DNA of 64,000 nucleotides from Epiperipatus broadwayi (GCA_028023455.1 JAQFVV010006200.1:5183860-5247859); one strand, 5' to 3'. Counted from the stretch's first letter, positions 10,833-25,915 are shown. Notes: generated by a model from the sequence alone, not told the origin. Program-made: numbers and translations.

Positions 10833-13800
10833 GAATAATGTTAGTGAATTAGTTTGCCAAACTACATCCTTTCTTTAGATTCTAAATTAGATTTAAATTA
10901 AAGGAACAATTTGAAAGATAAGCTTGCTGTTTTTTTTAAAATGAAATCTTATTTAATTTTATTAATAAGGCTGTCTTATTGGCAGTAGTAGTTTTTTTTA
11001 TATAGATATTTATATACTTTACTATACTGTATAGAAAGAACAATCTTTTAAGAATGTCTTATAAGTTTTGATTTTCTTAGTCTCAACCTTTTTTTAAGGA
11101 TCGGCAAGGGATACGTTCATCAGCCATTTTTCTATTTTGAAAAACAAATATTGAATATAAAGAGCATTTTAAGATTTATTTTAACCGAAAATTAATCAAT
11201 TTTAATATTCTCAAGATAAAGATATTAATATGAGTTTTCTAAAATTATAATAGCAGAAAAATTGAGCAGGATTCTATTAACGTTCTTTTTAAGATATATT
11301 GTACACTTCGTCAGCTTTTTAAAAATGTATCTTTTGATAAGACGGCTTTTATTTATAAAAATGTGAATTCTAAAAAGAAGACAATTTATGAGGCTGCAAA
11401 AAAGATTATTATTATTATATTAGATCAAAAAACAATGGTGAATCATTTCCTAAATAAGTTCTCTTTTTCCTCCCTTAACATTATAAAGTACGTCTAGTTA
11501 TTTAAAGCAATCCGTATTAAAAGTTGATAAATTGATTTTTTCTTTATTGAATATCATCTAAGGATATTATGAGAATTGGGCTTTTAGAAATACAGAAAGT
11601 GTAATCAGATAATTCATATTAAAATATTTGTAAACACTGCCTGAATGATAATCATTTAATCAAATAACAATTGCTGTGTCATATTAGTTATCTTGGATAG
11701 AGGTCGATTTTTTGCTAGGTGGTTTAAAATAAAGATAGCCACTGCAATGTTTATTATGCAATCATTCAAAAATCAATGTAAAGATCGAAATTTTAACCAA
11801 GACGCTTCCTTTGAGGAATAATGATTCCTCTAAAATGCATTTATATCAACTTGGTGCTATATTTTTATTTTATAGATAATCTTTATTTTTTGCTCTAAAT
11901 ATATTCCCAATATTATTGCATTTTCTAGTGAAAAGAGCTTTTCTGTAAAGAATATCCCTGATTTGTGAGATAGTCCATGTTAGCCAATGCCATAATTGGT
12001 TTTTTTTTTTTTTGATGACTTTTGCAGCCACTGACTATCTCCATAATGCAAGCAGAATTAAAATGTATATCTTGGCTGATAATATGTAGTCTATTTTTCA
12101 AGTGAATGCATTGTTTTCAGATGCAAAAACATGCATCTAACAAGTTAGACTATGAAAGTGCTGTCCTCCATCATTCTATGAATTTAGATCATCATCCACT
12201 ATTGATTTAAAAAGGGAACAATAAGGGAGTGACAGTTCCTTGTTGTGTGTATACTTTTTGAGATAAAACTGGCTCTTAATAATTTACATTTAAATGTGAA
12301 AAATCATTTTTTGTAACACATCTAAATAAATTTTAATAATTTAAAAAAAAAAATAAGTGAAGGATAGTTTTCATTTTATTTTATTTGAATAATTATTTAA
12401 CTTATAATGCAATTATCTTCGGCAATAAAAAAAATCTATTTTATATGAAGAAACCTTTATTAAACTTTATGTACACAAAATTTTCTCCTTAAATCTTTAT
12501 ACTGTATTTTTTAATGTAGATGTTGACTTTAATTGACCATTAGCTGTTTTTTGTACAAGTCCTAATTTGGTCTCAAGAATTTTATTATAGTTTCAATTTT
12601 GCATTTGAATCATAAATGTAGAGTTTTCTGGATGTGAAACTGTAGAGTCTATTATTATAAAAATCAAATCTTTGTTGGGTTGAAAATGAGAATATATGAA
12701 AAAAATTCAAGTATATTTCATGGTGAACTTAAATATGATTTTCATGGGAGAGACAGACTCTATTTATGCTATAAAAGTTATCGAAAAATGCAATTGCGAT
12801 TACTTTCATTAGAAAAGATATGGCTGATATATTGGTTCAGGTTTGGTTTGTATAATCATCTCAAAATCCATGTTGAGTGTACTATTATTATTGTTATTGC
12901 TGATGTCTTTCTTTTTATCATTATTATTATTATTGGACTTAGAATAGCCGTATTCATTTTTGCCGCTAATGATGGTGAAATTAAACTTGTGATTAGTGAA
13001 CAAAATACCATAAAAGTTTGAAATATATGTGCCTTGCATGGGACTTTTTTCCTATAAAAAACGCAGATCTAGTTAACTTTTGATAATTCTTTTCAAATCA
13101 CATTTATCGCAAACTAACTGATTATTTTATTTTTCCCGTGAAAACACTCTGCATTTATCTATAATGTTTTGTGTTTAAAATTTTGTTTTATTTTATTTTA
13201 TAATTGTTAATAAGCAATATTAAGTTAAGGATACTTTTTATTTATTTATTTATTTATTTTGTTTAAATTTTGAATTTTTTAAAAATAGCTTCATTCTTTT
13301 AATTCACTATTTAATTAAACTGTTACAAAATCTAAACCGACTGATTGCATGTAAGGACTGTGCAATATTTTCATAAAACTATTCCTTACTATCATTTAAG
13401 TTATTGGAAAAAGTCTAACTTGTCCTAAATGTTTTTAATATTGTGGTGATGAAAGTGGGGGGGGGGGTATTAAATAAATTTATGGGTATATTAAAAAAAA
13501 TAAAACCTACACACACGGAGTTAATGCGTTTGAATATTTATTGAAGAAGTTGATCTTGGGTAAAAATAGCAGATGCGACTACTTAATTTTCAACCATGTT
13601 TTTAATTTATTTCCTCAGTAATTGCATCTACAAGATCTTTCTCTTTTTATACCTATATCTCGAAGAGACGAAGTAACGCATCTGCCTATTGTGCTAAGTG
13701 GCTATCTAGCTGTCCTTAGAAAGAGTGTAAAATAAAGATGAGAAACCGCTCATGCCAGTAATTGACCAGTGTCATGACTACTGCATTCTTTTTTAGTGAT

Positions 13801-14867
13801 CTCTGAAGGCCTTTTGGAGAGGTTTTTGCTTTGCAATAAACTAGTAAATAAAAAAGTTATTTTATTTACATTATACAAATATTATTTTTTAAATAAAGAT
13901 ATTAAATCTAACTGCCTACATCTTCATTTTTCATTATATTTTGTAATTTTTCATTTATATTTTTTAAATCTCATGGAGATGCAACTTCTAATAAAAGATG
14001 TGATGTATGAAATCAAATGGGGGCAAAGAGCTAAGAAACACTGCAAAGGTTTTCTCTATGAAAATATTTTCATACTATCTGAAATAAAAAGCTTTACGAC
14101 AAGCTTCAATGCTCGTGTAAACTGTAATTCTTTCTGTATTAGGATGTGAAAGATCAATTTAAAATTTCTATTACACAGTCTATGACTTTAAAGCTTTATT
14201 AATCTCTCTTTTGAAATGATTTGTCGGCTTTAAAAAATATGGAAGATATTTGCTTGACCGCCTCGAGAGATCAACAATAAAAGATTCTGGGAAAGTTATG
14301 GCTTACATTGATAAAAACTTGATCTTTAATATTTCTATGAAAATAATTGCCTGTGTCATCAAGTCATATATATATATAGTGTGTGTGCGTGTGTGTACCT
14401 ACTTTATGGAAAATGCATATTGGATATAAAATATTTTTGGTAGCAATCACAAATATATATATCTGCTACAATTTGTATAACTGAGTTATTTCAACTTTAT
14501 TACCATTTTAGATAAGTTTGTGTTTTGTAGATACGATCACTTTAGAATAAAATTTACCTACTAAATATTAATGTTGAATTCATTTCTATTTTTATCATCA
14601 TATTTTTCACAATAGAGTAATTTAGTGTGTGGTATCCTGCTTATGACTTGGAGTTTAAATTCAGTTATTTGATTTTTTTTTTTTCAAGTTACAAGCTTAA
14701 ACCATGCAATTATTGATATGTAAATGGTATCTAGTTTTTTATATGTAGAAAATAAGATTTAAGACCCCATCGCTCTATAGTTGACTAGCGTGATTTATCA
14801 ATTGTTTTTAAGGAATTATTAGAAATATTTTTGATTTAGAAAGTATTTATATACTTCTTACTTATTT
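10833..14867. other. AT-rich spacer, no gene
   Basis: No gene is supported. A plus frame at 12680-13021 and an overlapping minus frame at 12809-13039 arise from ATT/TTA-rich DNA and show no domain. The stretch has a G run at 13457-13466 and (TTTA)n near 13240-13258. A CA/TG-rich patch sits near 14382-14396. Confidence 0.5.
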
Positions 14868-15043
14868 ATGTATACATGTTGGAGATGATGATCTGGACCA
14901 ATTGATGAGCGCTGATTCAGCACGAAATACGGTTATTGGTGATTATTGATCTTTTCTACATGTGTGTGGTCATGTGTATCAGTGTATGAGATAGTGTGGA
15001 TAGTTGAAGAGTGCTTGAAAGTCTGTATTCAAATTCCCTAGTA
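14868..15043 (+). repeat. Hammerhead-bearing SINE-like repeat, copy a (upstream module absent)
   Basis: The ribozyme module at 14888-14946 is followed by TACATGTGTGTGGTCATGTG and by GTATTCAAATTCCC near 15025-15038, the B-box-like site. The upstream module seen in copies b, c and d is missing, so this copy begins close to the ribozyme. That fits 5' truncation, or processing at the ribozyme. Confidence 0.72.
14888..14946 (+). ncRNA. Hammerhead ribozyme relic with near-perfect stem II
   Basis: Stem I: ATGATC (14888-14893) pairs with GATTAT (14941-14946, one G-U), and ACCAA (14897-14901) pairs with TTGGT (14936-14940), with a TGG bulge. Core: TTGATGA (14902-14908) instead of CTGATGA, a C3-to-U change that replaces the conserved C3-G8 pair by U-G. 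Stem II 14909-14923 is six pairs with one C/A mismatch around ATT. GAAA is at 14924-14927. Stem III has decayed to about one pair. Probably weak or inactive, but it preserves the parent stem II. Confidence 0.7.
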
Positions 15044-15644
15044 AGACACCGTAAATATTGCAAAAAAATTCAATTTTTTGTAAACATATTTTGAAGCTTC
15101 AATTGTCACTATAAACTGTTTTCTTCTTAGTTTCCTGTCATATTATATCAATAGGGGAGTTTATTGTCAATTTTGCACATAAATGACACATTAAAAAATA
15201 TGTTGTTAAAATTTTAGGGTTTTTACTTAATTAAAGTGATCGGTTTTTGCTTTATTATAAATTAAATTAAAATTGTGATCATAGAAATAAATAGTTATTT
15301 TATTTTTTGGCTTTCGGTATTTAATGATATTAAAAATATAAATTGTTATAATATTGAGTCACTTTGTAGAGAATAGTTACCACAGTTGGAAATTACGAGC
15401 ATGCGTTTTAAATGCTTATATGTTAAATTGTGTGGATACAGTAACTAAGTTTAGGTTAATATAACCAAGCACTATGTAGAAGTTGATTAATAGTGATGGG
15501 CATTATTAATGATTATTTATAAAATTATCTTTATGAAATAAAAACAAATGGAAAAAAAAATTAAAAACAAAACAGGATGATACCAGCCATATATTCTAAC
15601 CAACTTATTTAAATATTAAATAATATAAATAAAAAAAGAATCTA
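15044..15644. other. AT-rich spacer, no gene
   Basis: I see no gene or clear repeat here. Confidence 0.45.
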
Positions 15645-15994
<350 letters not shown>

Positions 15995-15995
<1 letters not shown>

Positions 15996-18900
15996 AAGGT
16001 AAGCAATGGATCTTAAGAATATAACATTTTTCTTACTAATTGTGAAGACTAGATCATCTGAGCAAGCCAGATTATCCTAGACTTTTAATTTCTAGTTTGT
16101 AATAGCTAGAGATTAATTTACTGTTTGATACTGAATGTTTGTCTGGGCTGATTGTGGGCTGGTTATCTTGTACAGAAAGACATACTTTTAAAATAAATTT
16201 TAATAATGACTCTGTGGTGCTTTAACAGATTTATAGATAGATTAGACAAACCTGACATAAAGAATATGGTAAGAATGGGGAAGTATGGAGGTTGTTTAAT
16301 ATATCTATAAAGATATTACACATGGGAAAGAGAAAAGTGAATAACTCCATGTGTGTATATGTTTAAAATTAAAAAATCAGATATATTAATCTTTAACTGA
16401 GGTTTAAAGTATATATCTGTGTTAGAGATAATCTCTAGTTTAGAAAATGACTAGTAATAATTATTACTGTATTTATCTGAGGTGGATGGTATCAAAGTTG
16501 TGAGTGGGGTGAGTTTGATAATGGTAAATAAAAATGTAACAATGTATTTATCTTCATTATGTAAATATATTCAAGAGGCCCTATTTAATTTAGAAATTAA
16601 TTAACAGCTTCAAAAAAAAAATTGAAAACCAGAACGAATTGGGAGAAAAGACAGTAGTAAAGAAATGGAAAGTGTATTTTTAAACTCTGTTAAAAACGTT
16701 TACCAAATATCCAGTATAAAAAAGCAATACAATATATAACAATGTAAGAAATATGAACAGGTAAAAACAACCCAACCTATAAAAAAATTAAATTATTTAT
16801 TGCTGAGAAATTTATAAGAATGTTAAGTACCCTGAAATAACATCTGGAGTATAATACATGAGCTTTGATCTAATCAAGTGTTACATATGCCATAATATTG
16901 ATCACAGTACATTATGAATCAGAATAAGAAAAAAAATCAGTCCATATATTATTGTAATAGGTGAGATAAATTATCATTTATAAATACAGATGAATGCATT
17001 AGATGATTCTGGTTGAAATCTTGATGGAGAAGTGCAACATCATATTACATTCTTTTGCATATCAAAATGTAAATTTAAATTAAAAATATGTGAGCAAAAC
17101 ATAAATAAAAATATGAATAGTGAACAAAGGAGGTTAAAGTTAACATTTAAGATACAATAGTTTAATTAAAAACAATATCATTCAGTCATTGATAATTAAA
17201 CTTTTGCAACATGAAGTTTTACTAGTGACTTAGAATATCAGGGATTCTATAGAAGCAAAAATCTCTTTGCACTTTGAGATTCCTGTGTTTAACAAGCCCA
17301 CATTTAATCCAATTTGAATATGTTAATAATAACAAGAAATAAAAGGACTTGAGTGCTCCACATAATTCTTTGCCATGGTCTTGCCACATTGATCCATAAT
17401 GTATATAGTTGTGGTTTCTGAATTGAAAATGACTGATACTTAATGCACAATTTAATTATCAATCCAATATTCCTGTCAGTTGCCAACCATAGGAACATAC
17501 TTAATGTTTGCACTATTCCTAGGTATCCTTAATATATCAGTTTTAACACTTCTGTGAAATCTTTTAAGAGAACGAGCATTAAGTTCCTCCTATGGACTTT
17601 TATTCTTTTAAGAATAAAATAGCATTGGGAGAATATTTTACCATTTACTAGGGCATCTTTTATGTATTTAATTTTTCAATAGTTTATAACCATCACTTGC
17701 TATTGTTCATTTACAACTCTTAAGACTATTTAGAGCTTTTGATTTAAACAGATCAATATAATTAATGAAGCTGTAGTGGTCTGTTTTTATTTCTGGTATT
17801 TAATAAAAGATGGTGACAATAAAACAGTCTAAGTATATAACCATATGGAGATAGAATTTCAACCTTGTTTAATATTCATAGATTCAGATTATCAGGAAAC
17901 TGTTTTGATTTTTTAAAAATTCCTAATTAGAGGCATATGAATAGCTTGTGTTAATTTCTAACGATGTAAATGTTAATGGAAAATTTTAATTTCTAAATAA
18001 ATATGTACTTCTCTTTCTAAATTGTTCTCTAGTTATAATTATGTACTGCTCTCGACAAAATTCTCAATGCACATGCTATAGGTTATTTACCATTTCTAAT
18101 AGAGTAGCTTTTGATTTGCCCGACTTTATTATATTTAGATCATCAATGATTATTGTTATGTCTATATCTTCATTATAATTTATGAGTAGTTTTAACTTTT
18201 GGTTTCAACCTATGGATTATTGAGAGATACAAACTCTTTTTCAAAATATTGTTACATATATCGCATCATGACCAGTTGGGCATTTATACCATAACGTTTA
18301 ATTCATTACTTTGTTTATATGTTTTGTAAGGATATATGATATTTGATAGCAAACTGTAACTAAGAGATATGAAGTCCATACAAATCTTTATGTAGTTGTG
18401 AAAATAATATTCTAGTCTAGATTGTAAGTGAAAACAAATTTTAAAAAATCATGTAATCTATTATATAAATGCAATAATGGCAAATTTGTAGCGTCACATT
18501 TCACCTACTCAAATTTTTTAAATACAATCTATATATTTTATATTTCTTTGGTTAATAATTACTACATTATAACCGAAAATAAATTATGTATTTTATTATG
18601 TAAATATAATAAAGATAACTGTATAATGTTTTTAAATTTATTTTTGCATTTTAACCCCAATTAATAATGAATGTATCTGGTGGATAGATATCTTCTGCAG
18701 TTTTTCTGACTATGATCTCCATCAGGTCTAATGTATGCATCTTCACAGGCCTGTAACTAATTGCACTTCTGAATTTTTTCAAGTAACTCATATAAAATTT
18801 GAGTCATATGAGTTTTTTTTCTTTCTGAAAGCATTCTAAGTATTTAGTAGATTAAAGAAAAGTTGTAATTCTTTTATATTACCAGACTTTTTTGAATTTT

Positions 18901-21218
18901 TAATTGGGCATACTTTTTTGGGGCATTATCCCCCCCCCCCCCGTAATTGAATAAAATAGACCTTAAGATTACTTCAAATTTTTCAAATTTCTTACAGACC
19001 TTATCTGATTACTGCTGTAATTCTAATTTTGATTTTGCCATCATCAAGATATCATTAAAGTAAGGCACTAGTCTTTCATCTTGTAATAATATATATCCAC
19101 TGACATTTAATAATAGAAATTCGATGACATAGAGCATCCAGGTTTAATTTTGCATAGTTTATAGGATTTTCAAACATAATTTCACTTGCCATACATTTGA
19201 TATTGGATAATTATTTTTAATTAGTATCTGGTTGTCTGCTACACCCCACCCCCCAAAAAAAATTTTTTTAAAATTTTTTTTTTTAAAAATTTAAAAAAGG
19301 GGGTTTTAATTTTTTTTTAATAAATAGCTTTTTTTTTGATTGATAAAATTTGCTAACAGTGCATATGATACTTTTTATGGTTTATGTTTTTTTTTGTCAG
19401 TTGTATTTCTATTGGGGTTATCATAAATTTCATCTACCCTTTGAAAAGTGATAGCAATGTATTGAGAACTTTTATCTCTAACATGTGTGACTTTCTTAGC
19501 TAGAAAAATAGATCTCAATGTCCAAAGAAAAACTAATTTCTCCTAATAATGGAATTAATATTGCCCTGGATAATATATATAACAGTATCTGAGTAATTTA
19601 CTCATGAATATTTATAGGTACTATAACTCTTTTCATTCTGTTTAATTTGATTGTCATTAACATCTTTCACTACTAGCTTTGTTTATAGATTTATGATTAG
19701 GGGAAGGGTATAAACAACATCCAACTGTTTTTATCAGAAGCAATATTGTAGACTCATTGCCTATATCTATGGGATATCCCACTGTTTAAAGAATGTAATC
19801 TTCAACATTATTTGATCAGTATTTATGAACCCTTTGTTTTTATTTTTATTTTATTTTTAATTAGTTTTTTAGGCTATGGATTTCCACTCTATTGGTTTTT
19901 TTAAAAAGATTCTTGCTATGTGTTCTATAATTGGACAAGTTTTACAGCTTTGATTTATTCATAAATCTTAGTGGTATGTTTTGTTTTTCTGCAACACTAG
20001 CATTTAAATTTTTTCTCTATTACCCATTTGTTTCCCCACTTTTCTTGGTTGATACTTTTGTAATGTTACTGATTTTTGTTTGATTAATATGAGACTGATG
20101 TGGAATATTGTTTTAAATGCTCAAATGTTTTATGGGTGATGTATGTTTTTATCACTTTACTGTATGCCAGATCATTAACTGGCAGTAGGTGTGAATGAGG
20201 TTTGATATTAGCTATTTGCAGTAAAAGCTAGGGAAAAGAAGGACTTCCTAATATTCCCTACAAACATAACCTTAAGTAAGTTCACTTAATATTATGTTGA
20301 ATTCTTCGATTTTTTTTACCCTGTTTGGATGGGGTTTTGAAAATGATATGCTACATATCTAATAGATCTTGGATTAAAACAGTTTTTTACTTTTAAACTT
20401 AGCACTTATATTATAATTCTTTGAAGATTTAAGCTTACATAGATGATTCATGATGTGTATTATATCTTAATCCTTCAAAGATAATAAGATAGCAATTTTA
20501 ATTTTGTCAGCTATGATTTTGTTAATTAAATAATACTTTTTCATGAGATTTGTATAAAGCTGATATGTGGATGATTTATTTATATCAAATTCTTTTGTTA
20601 TTATAGTCAGTTATAACTTAACTCAACTTTATTACTATTTGGTGATATTTTTTTACATGTTATTGATATTATAGCTTTATTCAACTTTATTACAATTCAG
20701 ATTTTTCTCAGTGTCATTTTTTAAATATTATTAATTATAATTTAAGCCAACAATATATTGATTTATATAATATTTTCTCCTTTCACAGATCTAAATTTTT
20801 AAGCATCATATTGAAATAGTACATTTAATCACTATGCATACAACTCAAATGAACATTACCCAATATAGATAAAACACTTATTAGAATTCAAAATTAGAAT
20901 TTAGTAACGACAACTATTATTGACAATCAGTAAATCATATAACTACATATAAGTAATAATAAATAATAAACAAGTTTCATTGCAATAAATAAGACAAAAC
21001 ATAACTGTAAATAATCATAGCTTAATAATATAAAACTGAAATGTAAGTAATTGCGACTCCCACACCCAGATCAAACGGCAATAAACTATGAAAAGAATAA
21101 AATGATACAACCCATTTTTTAGCTCTGCTAGTATTTAAATTTAATTTATTAATGTTATAAATTAAAGACTAAAAATCTGAATATTAATTTGATTTATGTA
21201 TAGATTAAATGTTCTAAA
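15995..21218. other. AT-rich region with unassigned old repeats, no supported gene
   Basis: 16377-16510 resembles 40400-40530 (shared ATATATTAATCTTTAACT and TAGTAATAATTATTA), so it is a dispersed repeat. From about 17300 to 19830 the minus strand reads as broken, charged peptide fragments, which suggests a very old coding element. I could not assign it to a family. A C run lies at about 18930-18943, and a C run followed by A and T runs at 19240-19300. Confidence 0.4.
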
Positions 21219-22610
21219 ATCACTATTTAACTATTCTGGGGATCAAGGTATTTTACTCTTTGATCTATAATAATGTCAATAAACTGAGTTTTAATGCTAA
21301 CAAAGCTAAAAGAATAGGGGAAAGGTAGACCTCCTAAATATGAAAATCTTATTCAAGATTAATTATTACCTACCCATTATAAAAATAAACAATACCTTCA
21401 TCAAAAAAATCAATTCATTATGCTCTATACTATTCTGGGCTGCTAGAGTGGTCACCATTAGTCTAGCGAGTTTGCAATGGCCTTGTGGTGGCCTCTTCCT
21501 CCACCCCATACATGCCCTACTTCTACAAAGAGCATTTAACTTAGTTTGTTCCATGATCCCCACATTCAGCTATGAAGTGGTGGTAGGGGATGTTCCCGCC
21601 ACAGACTGTCCATTACCTAAAAAAAAAAATGATTGGGTAAATAGCCTCACTGCTGACATAAGTAAACACATCGCATTGAACAAAGCGGCTTTTTCAAACT
21701 GTGTTAGGTGTACCAACTGCTTAATCCTGATATCAGGTTGTCTCATGGTTCCTTAGGACTGACTAATAAGAAACTAGTCACTAAATTTAAATTTTGGATG
21801 ATGGGGTCAAAATTCTTGGATTTTGCCATTAAGCTAAATTTAGATGCAATTCCAACAAACCATTTCTTGAATGTCAAATGCGGAATCTGCAAAATTGCCC
21901 CTATATGCCCTCTATGTAATAGATCAGAGGAATCAATGAATCACTTAATCCAATCTTGCTCCGGACTATTCAAATTAAGGGAGGTGCTTAATGTGCATGT
22001 TATGATCAACTATGACCTAATTATGTCAGTCATGAAATGCATGGCCACAGGAACATTTGGCCTGATAAGGTTATCCCTCTTTGTCATCCATACAATATGG
22101 GCCACCCATTGTAGAATTGTGTTCTCTTCTAGAGAACTAAAAGTTGATTCAATATTCATATATATGTTGCTCAAGATTAAAAAACAGGATGAGCAGTATG
22201 CATTTAAAAGAATACTGGAGGAGACATGATCCCTCTTCAAATTTCAGCATATGGATGAGTAATCCCTGGAGAGCTTTAAGCCTTCTCAGAACCAATAGAA
22301 TCTACACCCCACTTTTTTCACGATCTCATCAATTGTCTCAGTGACCTTCCTTAGAATAATAACCAAAGAGATACTACTTTGAACTCTTCTATTGTCTGAG
22401 GAGAGCAATTTCATGAACTCTTAACTTGACTCATTGCATCCTTATTAAAAATCTTACCCTCCGCTCTGACATCTATCTATATTACCGCTAGCTGTTTTAT
22501 TATGACATTATAGCCATTGCTTGATTTCAAAGAAGTCAATCTATGTATTTCATTGTAACTTAATCCTATGTACACCCTAAGTTTCAAATAAAGTTCATTT
22601 TAGAAATAAG
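21219..22610 (+). mobile_element. Tx1/L1-like LINE, 5'-truncated, copy 2 (C-terminal third)
   Basis: Two overlapping frames, 21340-21756 and 21708-22229, together give the C-terminal region of the same protein type as 4372-7128. The shared landmarks are YYLPIIK (about 21363-21383), a CX2CX8HX4C zinc knuckle beginning CPLCNRSEES (about 21906-21960), then GTFGLIRLSLF and a WATHCRIVF-like block. In copy 1 the last two read GTFVAMRLSIF and WLTHCKLIF. A frameshift near 21710-21755 separates the two parts. RT catalytic motifs are absent, so the copy is severely 5'-truncated. The frame ends at 22229, followed by about 380 bp of 3' region with AATAAAG near 22587. The better frame preservation suggests a younger insertion than copy 1. 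Confidence 0.82.
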
Positions 22611-25218
22611 AATAGGCAGTATCATTCCATTCTTTCCATAGTTTACAGAGATTTCTCTATTTGTTAAGCTAATTCAATGTGAGCAGCAGTTATTTCCATT
22701 TCACATATTTATTAGTGGGAAAATCCTATTTACAGTCATTCAAGTTGGGCGTTAAGACTTGTATAATAAGACCAATGATTTGTTAAAAAACTCTAAGCCC
22801 ACTTTACACTTATACAATGGAGTTATCTGTGATACTACCTTTTTTCTACTGTGGAGATTCTTTCACTTCTTCTTCTCCATTTCTATCTTCTTACTGCTAC
22901 TTCAACTATCTGATTAATTTCATTCAAGCTACTAGAAGTGTTATTTTGTTTCTTATACTGTTTTTCTCTACTATTCTTCTGAGTCTACTTTGCAGTTATT
23001 GTTATTATTTCCCAAGTCACTAACAGGATTATTTTGTTATTAGTTTGTGATATGTTTTAATCTAGATAATTAAATTAATGATGTAATGGCGTTTTTTAAT
23101 ACCTTAGTTTCAAATGAATTGTTTAAACATTTAGAGAGCATTATTCAATGCTTTTTTACAAGTTTAATTTCTTTTATTTAATGATTTAAATGTGTGTATT
23201 ACATATATGTACATAATTATATCTGCGTATATACAAATAATTAAACATAAACATTATATATATTTAAGCAATAAATTTAGCCTGTATATTTATTGTAAAC
23301 CTATACTCCCCAATAACATTCAAGCATTTGAAATGATAAATTGACCTTTGATCTAAGTATCTTTTATTCACTAAACTGAAATGCAAGTATTGCATTCCTA
23401 GAAATTCTTGCAAAAATGAAAATGGAGATTGATTGCGTCAAATCCCTTTTTAATCTGTATTGCAATTTTTATTTTTGAAATGCTTCATTTTGATTTAAAT
23501 CATTATCAACATTTAGCTTTATAACTAAATAATGCAAACCTAATAATACATGATAAGTATTAAGATGCTAAAAGAAATTATTATTAAAAAAATAAAAAAT
23601 GATTTGTTATTTGGGAATTCACGTGAAGATTTATTTGAAGCACTTAGCTAGATCCATGGATCATAAGCTCTAGGGTTTGCCACTCTACCTCTGTTCTAAA
23701 CCCCTCCGGATAGATAAATTACTAAAATATTGGCATCCAATGATAAATTACCACGATTATGATCAACTCATTGTTTGATCATAAATCCTTCGTGCTGCCT
23801 TCTTCGATTCAGCGCACTGGTAGAATATCAGTCCTTGGAATAAGGGCTGCTAGGATCGTTTCCGGTGCTGGTACATCCGGCGTTTTAACTTCTTATAAAC
23901 TCTGAACAATGAAGCAATTCGAATATACAAAATCGCTCCTACGGCAATCCCCTACAGACAAATTTCTAAAATAAAAGTACAAAACAGTACATTAAAAATA
24001 TATATCAGATCCCCTCATATTCTTTTTTTTTAAAAAAAAAAACAAAAACGTTTGCATTTAAGAGAGGATTTAAAAACATTGTATTTAATCTGAGTGTCTA
24101 ATTAAAATATTTCAAAATAAAAGCCAGAAATAAAATATAATGGATGATAAGGAGTAAAAATGGCCTTAAGAAAACTAAAAACTTACATATTATATTTTTG
24201 TTATCTTTATGTTTATATTATATTTTTGTTGTCTACTTTGTGCGTGGTAACTTTATTTTTTTTAAATTCTATCCGATTACATTTGACAACTTTTAGAAAC
24301 ATTTGGGAAAAAATTATTTATGGTAACATGTTTATCTTTGTATGCATGTGTGTGTGAAAAATAGTAAATTTACCATTTATATTCTGCACTTTTAATATCT
24401 TTTGATATTTATTGCTGTATGAATTTTATAATTAGAGAAAATATGTTTTATTGTTAAATATTTTAAAATCAATTAATGGATAAGTAAAAGTGGTTCCTTT
24501 TTTTTTATATAAAAAATGATAATTTGTGTTATATCAAAGAAAATGAATGGAAATGTTAATGGGTGAGTGATAGTACAGAAATCTCTCACCCTATGGAATG
24601 CTATGCTGACCGCAACTAAGGGGTCCACGTGACTTATTCAGTTTATGCAACGATTTTATAGCAAGCTAATGATAGATAAAACGTTCTTTTTTTAATCTTT
24701 ATAATAAAATCAATAACTAATGAAATTTTTTATTTATTGCTTAAAAAAAAGAATGACAATAAAATTATCAGAATGAATAAATCACCATTTAACGCTGAAA
24801 AGTTCTTTATCAGATCCTGCGGGAGATAATGCGGTAAACAATTGAATTAATCAACTTCTATAATCAAATGATTGGCAGGTAGACAATCAATAGACGCTTT
24901 GTTAGGGAGACAATGCATTTCTATTCAGTTGGATAAAATAATGAATAACAGTTTTTATTTAAAAAATCAGGGGTTTGATTAACAAATTTATGACGCAAGA
25001 AGAAATGAAATATATATTGGATTACCTATGTATGTATTAAAACAATTTTTATATATTTTAGCAATATTCTATACATATTGTACACAGTAGCTACATTAAT
25101 TGATAAACAGAACAACGATATAAATATAAGTAAAATCATAGTTATAAGCACAGCTTATTTGGTTAAACTTAGATGTCCTTAGTTACTGAATGAATGTTTT
25201 ATGATAAAGTCAAAGAAT
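22611..25218. other. Spacer with a few less AT-rich islets, no supported gene
   Basis: 23640-23920 and 24560-24640 are visibly richer in G+C than their surroundings but hold no open frame or RNA that I recognise. The phrase TTATAAACTC.GAACAA near 23892 recurs at about 31805 and 62147, so the first islet is probably an old dispersed repeat. Confidence 0.4.
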
Positions 25219-25915
25219 AGTAATAAACTCTCCCAACAATAGTGTCATCCAGTGCAAGCCATAGTAATCAATGGATACAAGAAAGTTTGTGCATAAAAAT
25301 ACCTATCTAATGCCTACTCGTCCAAAATTCCCAGACTAGTTTCTAGTTTGTGGCCTTCATCAGTGAGAAGCCTTGGATCTGAGAATATTGCACTCAGATC
25401 TGAGGATCGAATGCAACTCTCTAGCATCCACTTTTTATCTTTATAGTTAATTATAGAGCTGTGAATCCAAAAAAACACATACTAATGTTTTCCAAGTCAA
25501 GCTCATTCACTTAAATAATCATACAGATCTGAACCCAGTTCAATATCTATGCTTGGTGTCTTTGGTTCTTTAATAACCATAGTCACCATCATTCTATAGG
25601 CAGGGTTGATTTTAATCCACTAAGCATCACATGATTCACATTTCCTATATTTACACAAGCTGTTAAAACAGTAGCAGTACTGTCAGATTCAAGGCTCCTC
25701 ACTGATGAAAGCCACAAGCTAGAATCTAGTCTAAGGATATTGGATGACTAGACACTTGATAGGCATTTATTCATGAACCTTCTTGAATCTATTGATTGCT
25801 ATGGTTTGCACTGGATGCATTACTGCTTGGAGAGTTTGTTACTGTTTTAACAGTTTGTGTAAGCATAGAAAATGGTGATCATGTGATGTTTAGTAGTTTA
25901 AAATCAAAGAACCCT
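25219..25915. repeat. Mosaic inverted repeat with hammerhead-like motif
   Basis: Arms 25219-25384 and 25680-25844 are imperfect reverse complements (ACTCTCC, CCAGTGCAA.CCATAG, CAAT.GAT, GCCTT..ATCTGA). A second pair, 25603-25681 and 25839-25915, shares GTTTTAACAG, TCATGTGATG and TTTAAAATCAA. The arms carry CTGATGA followed by CCACAA and GAAAC or GAATC. On the minus strand near 25325-25362, CTCA before CTGATGA can pair with TGGG after GTC, as in a small hammerhead, with AC/GT as stem III. Stem II is poor. A related 146-bp hairpin is at 57379-57524. I infer rearranged copies of a non-autonomous element. Confidence 0.65.

Noticed and set aside
12680-13039. Opposed open frames of 113 and 76 codons
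   Set aside because: Both derive from ATT/AAT-rich DNA and show no domain.
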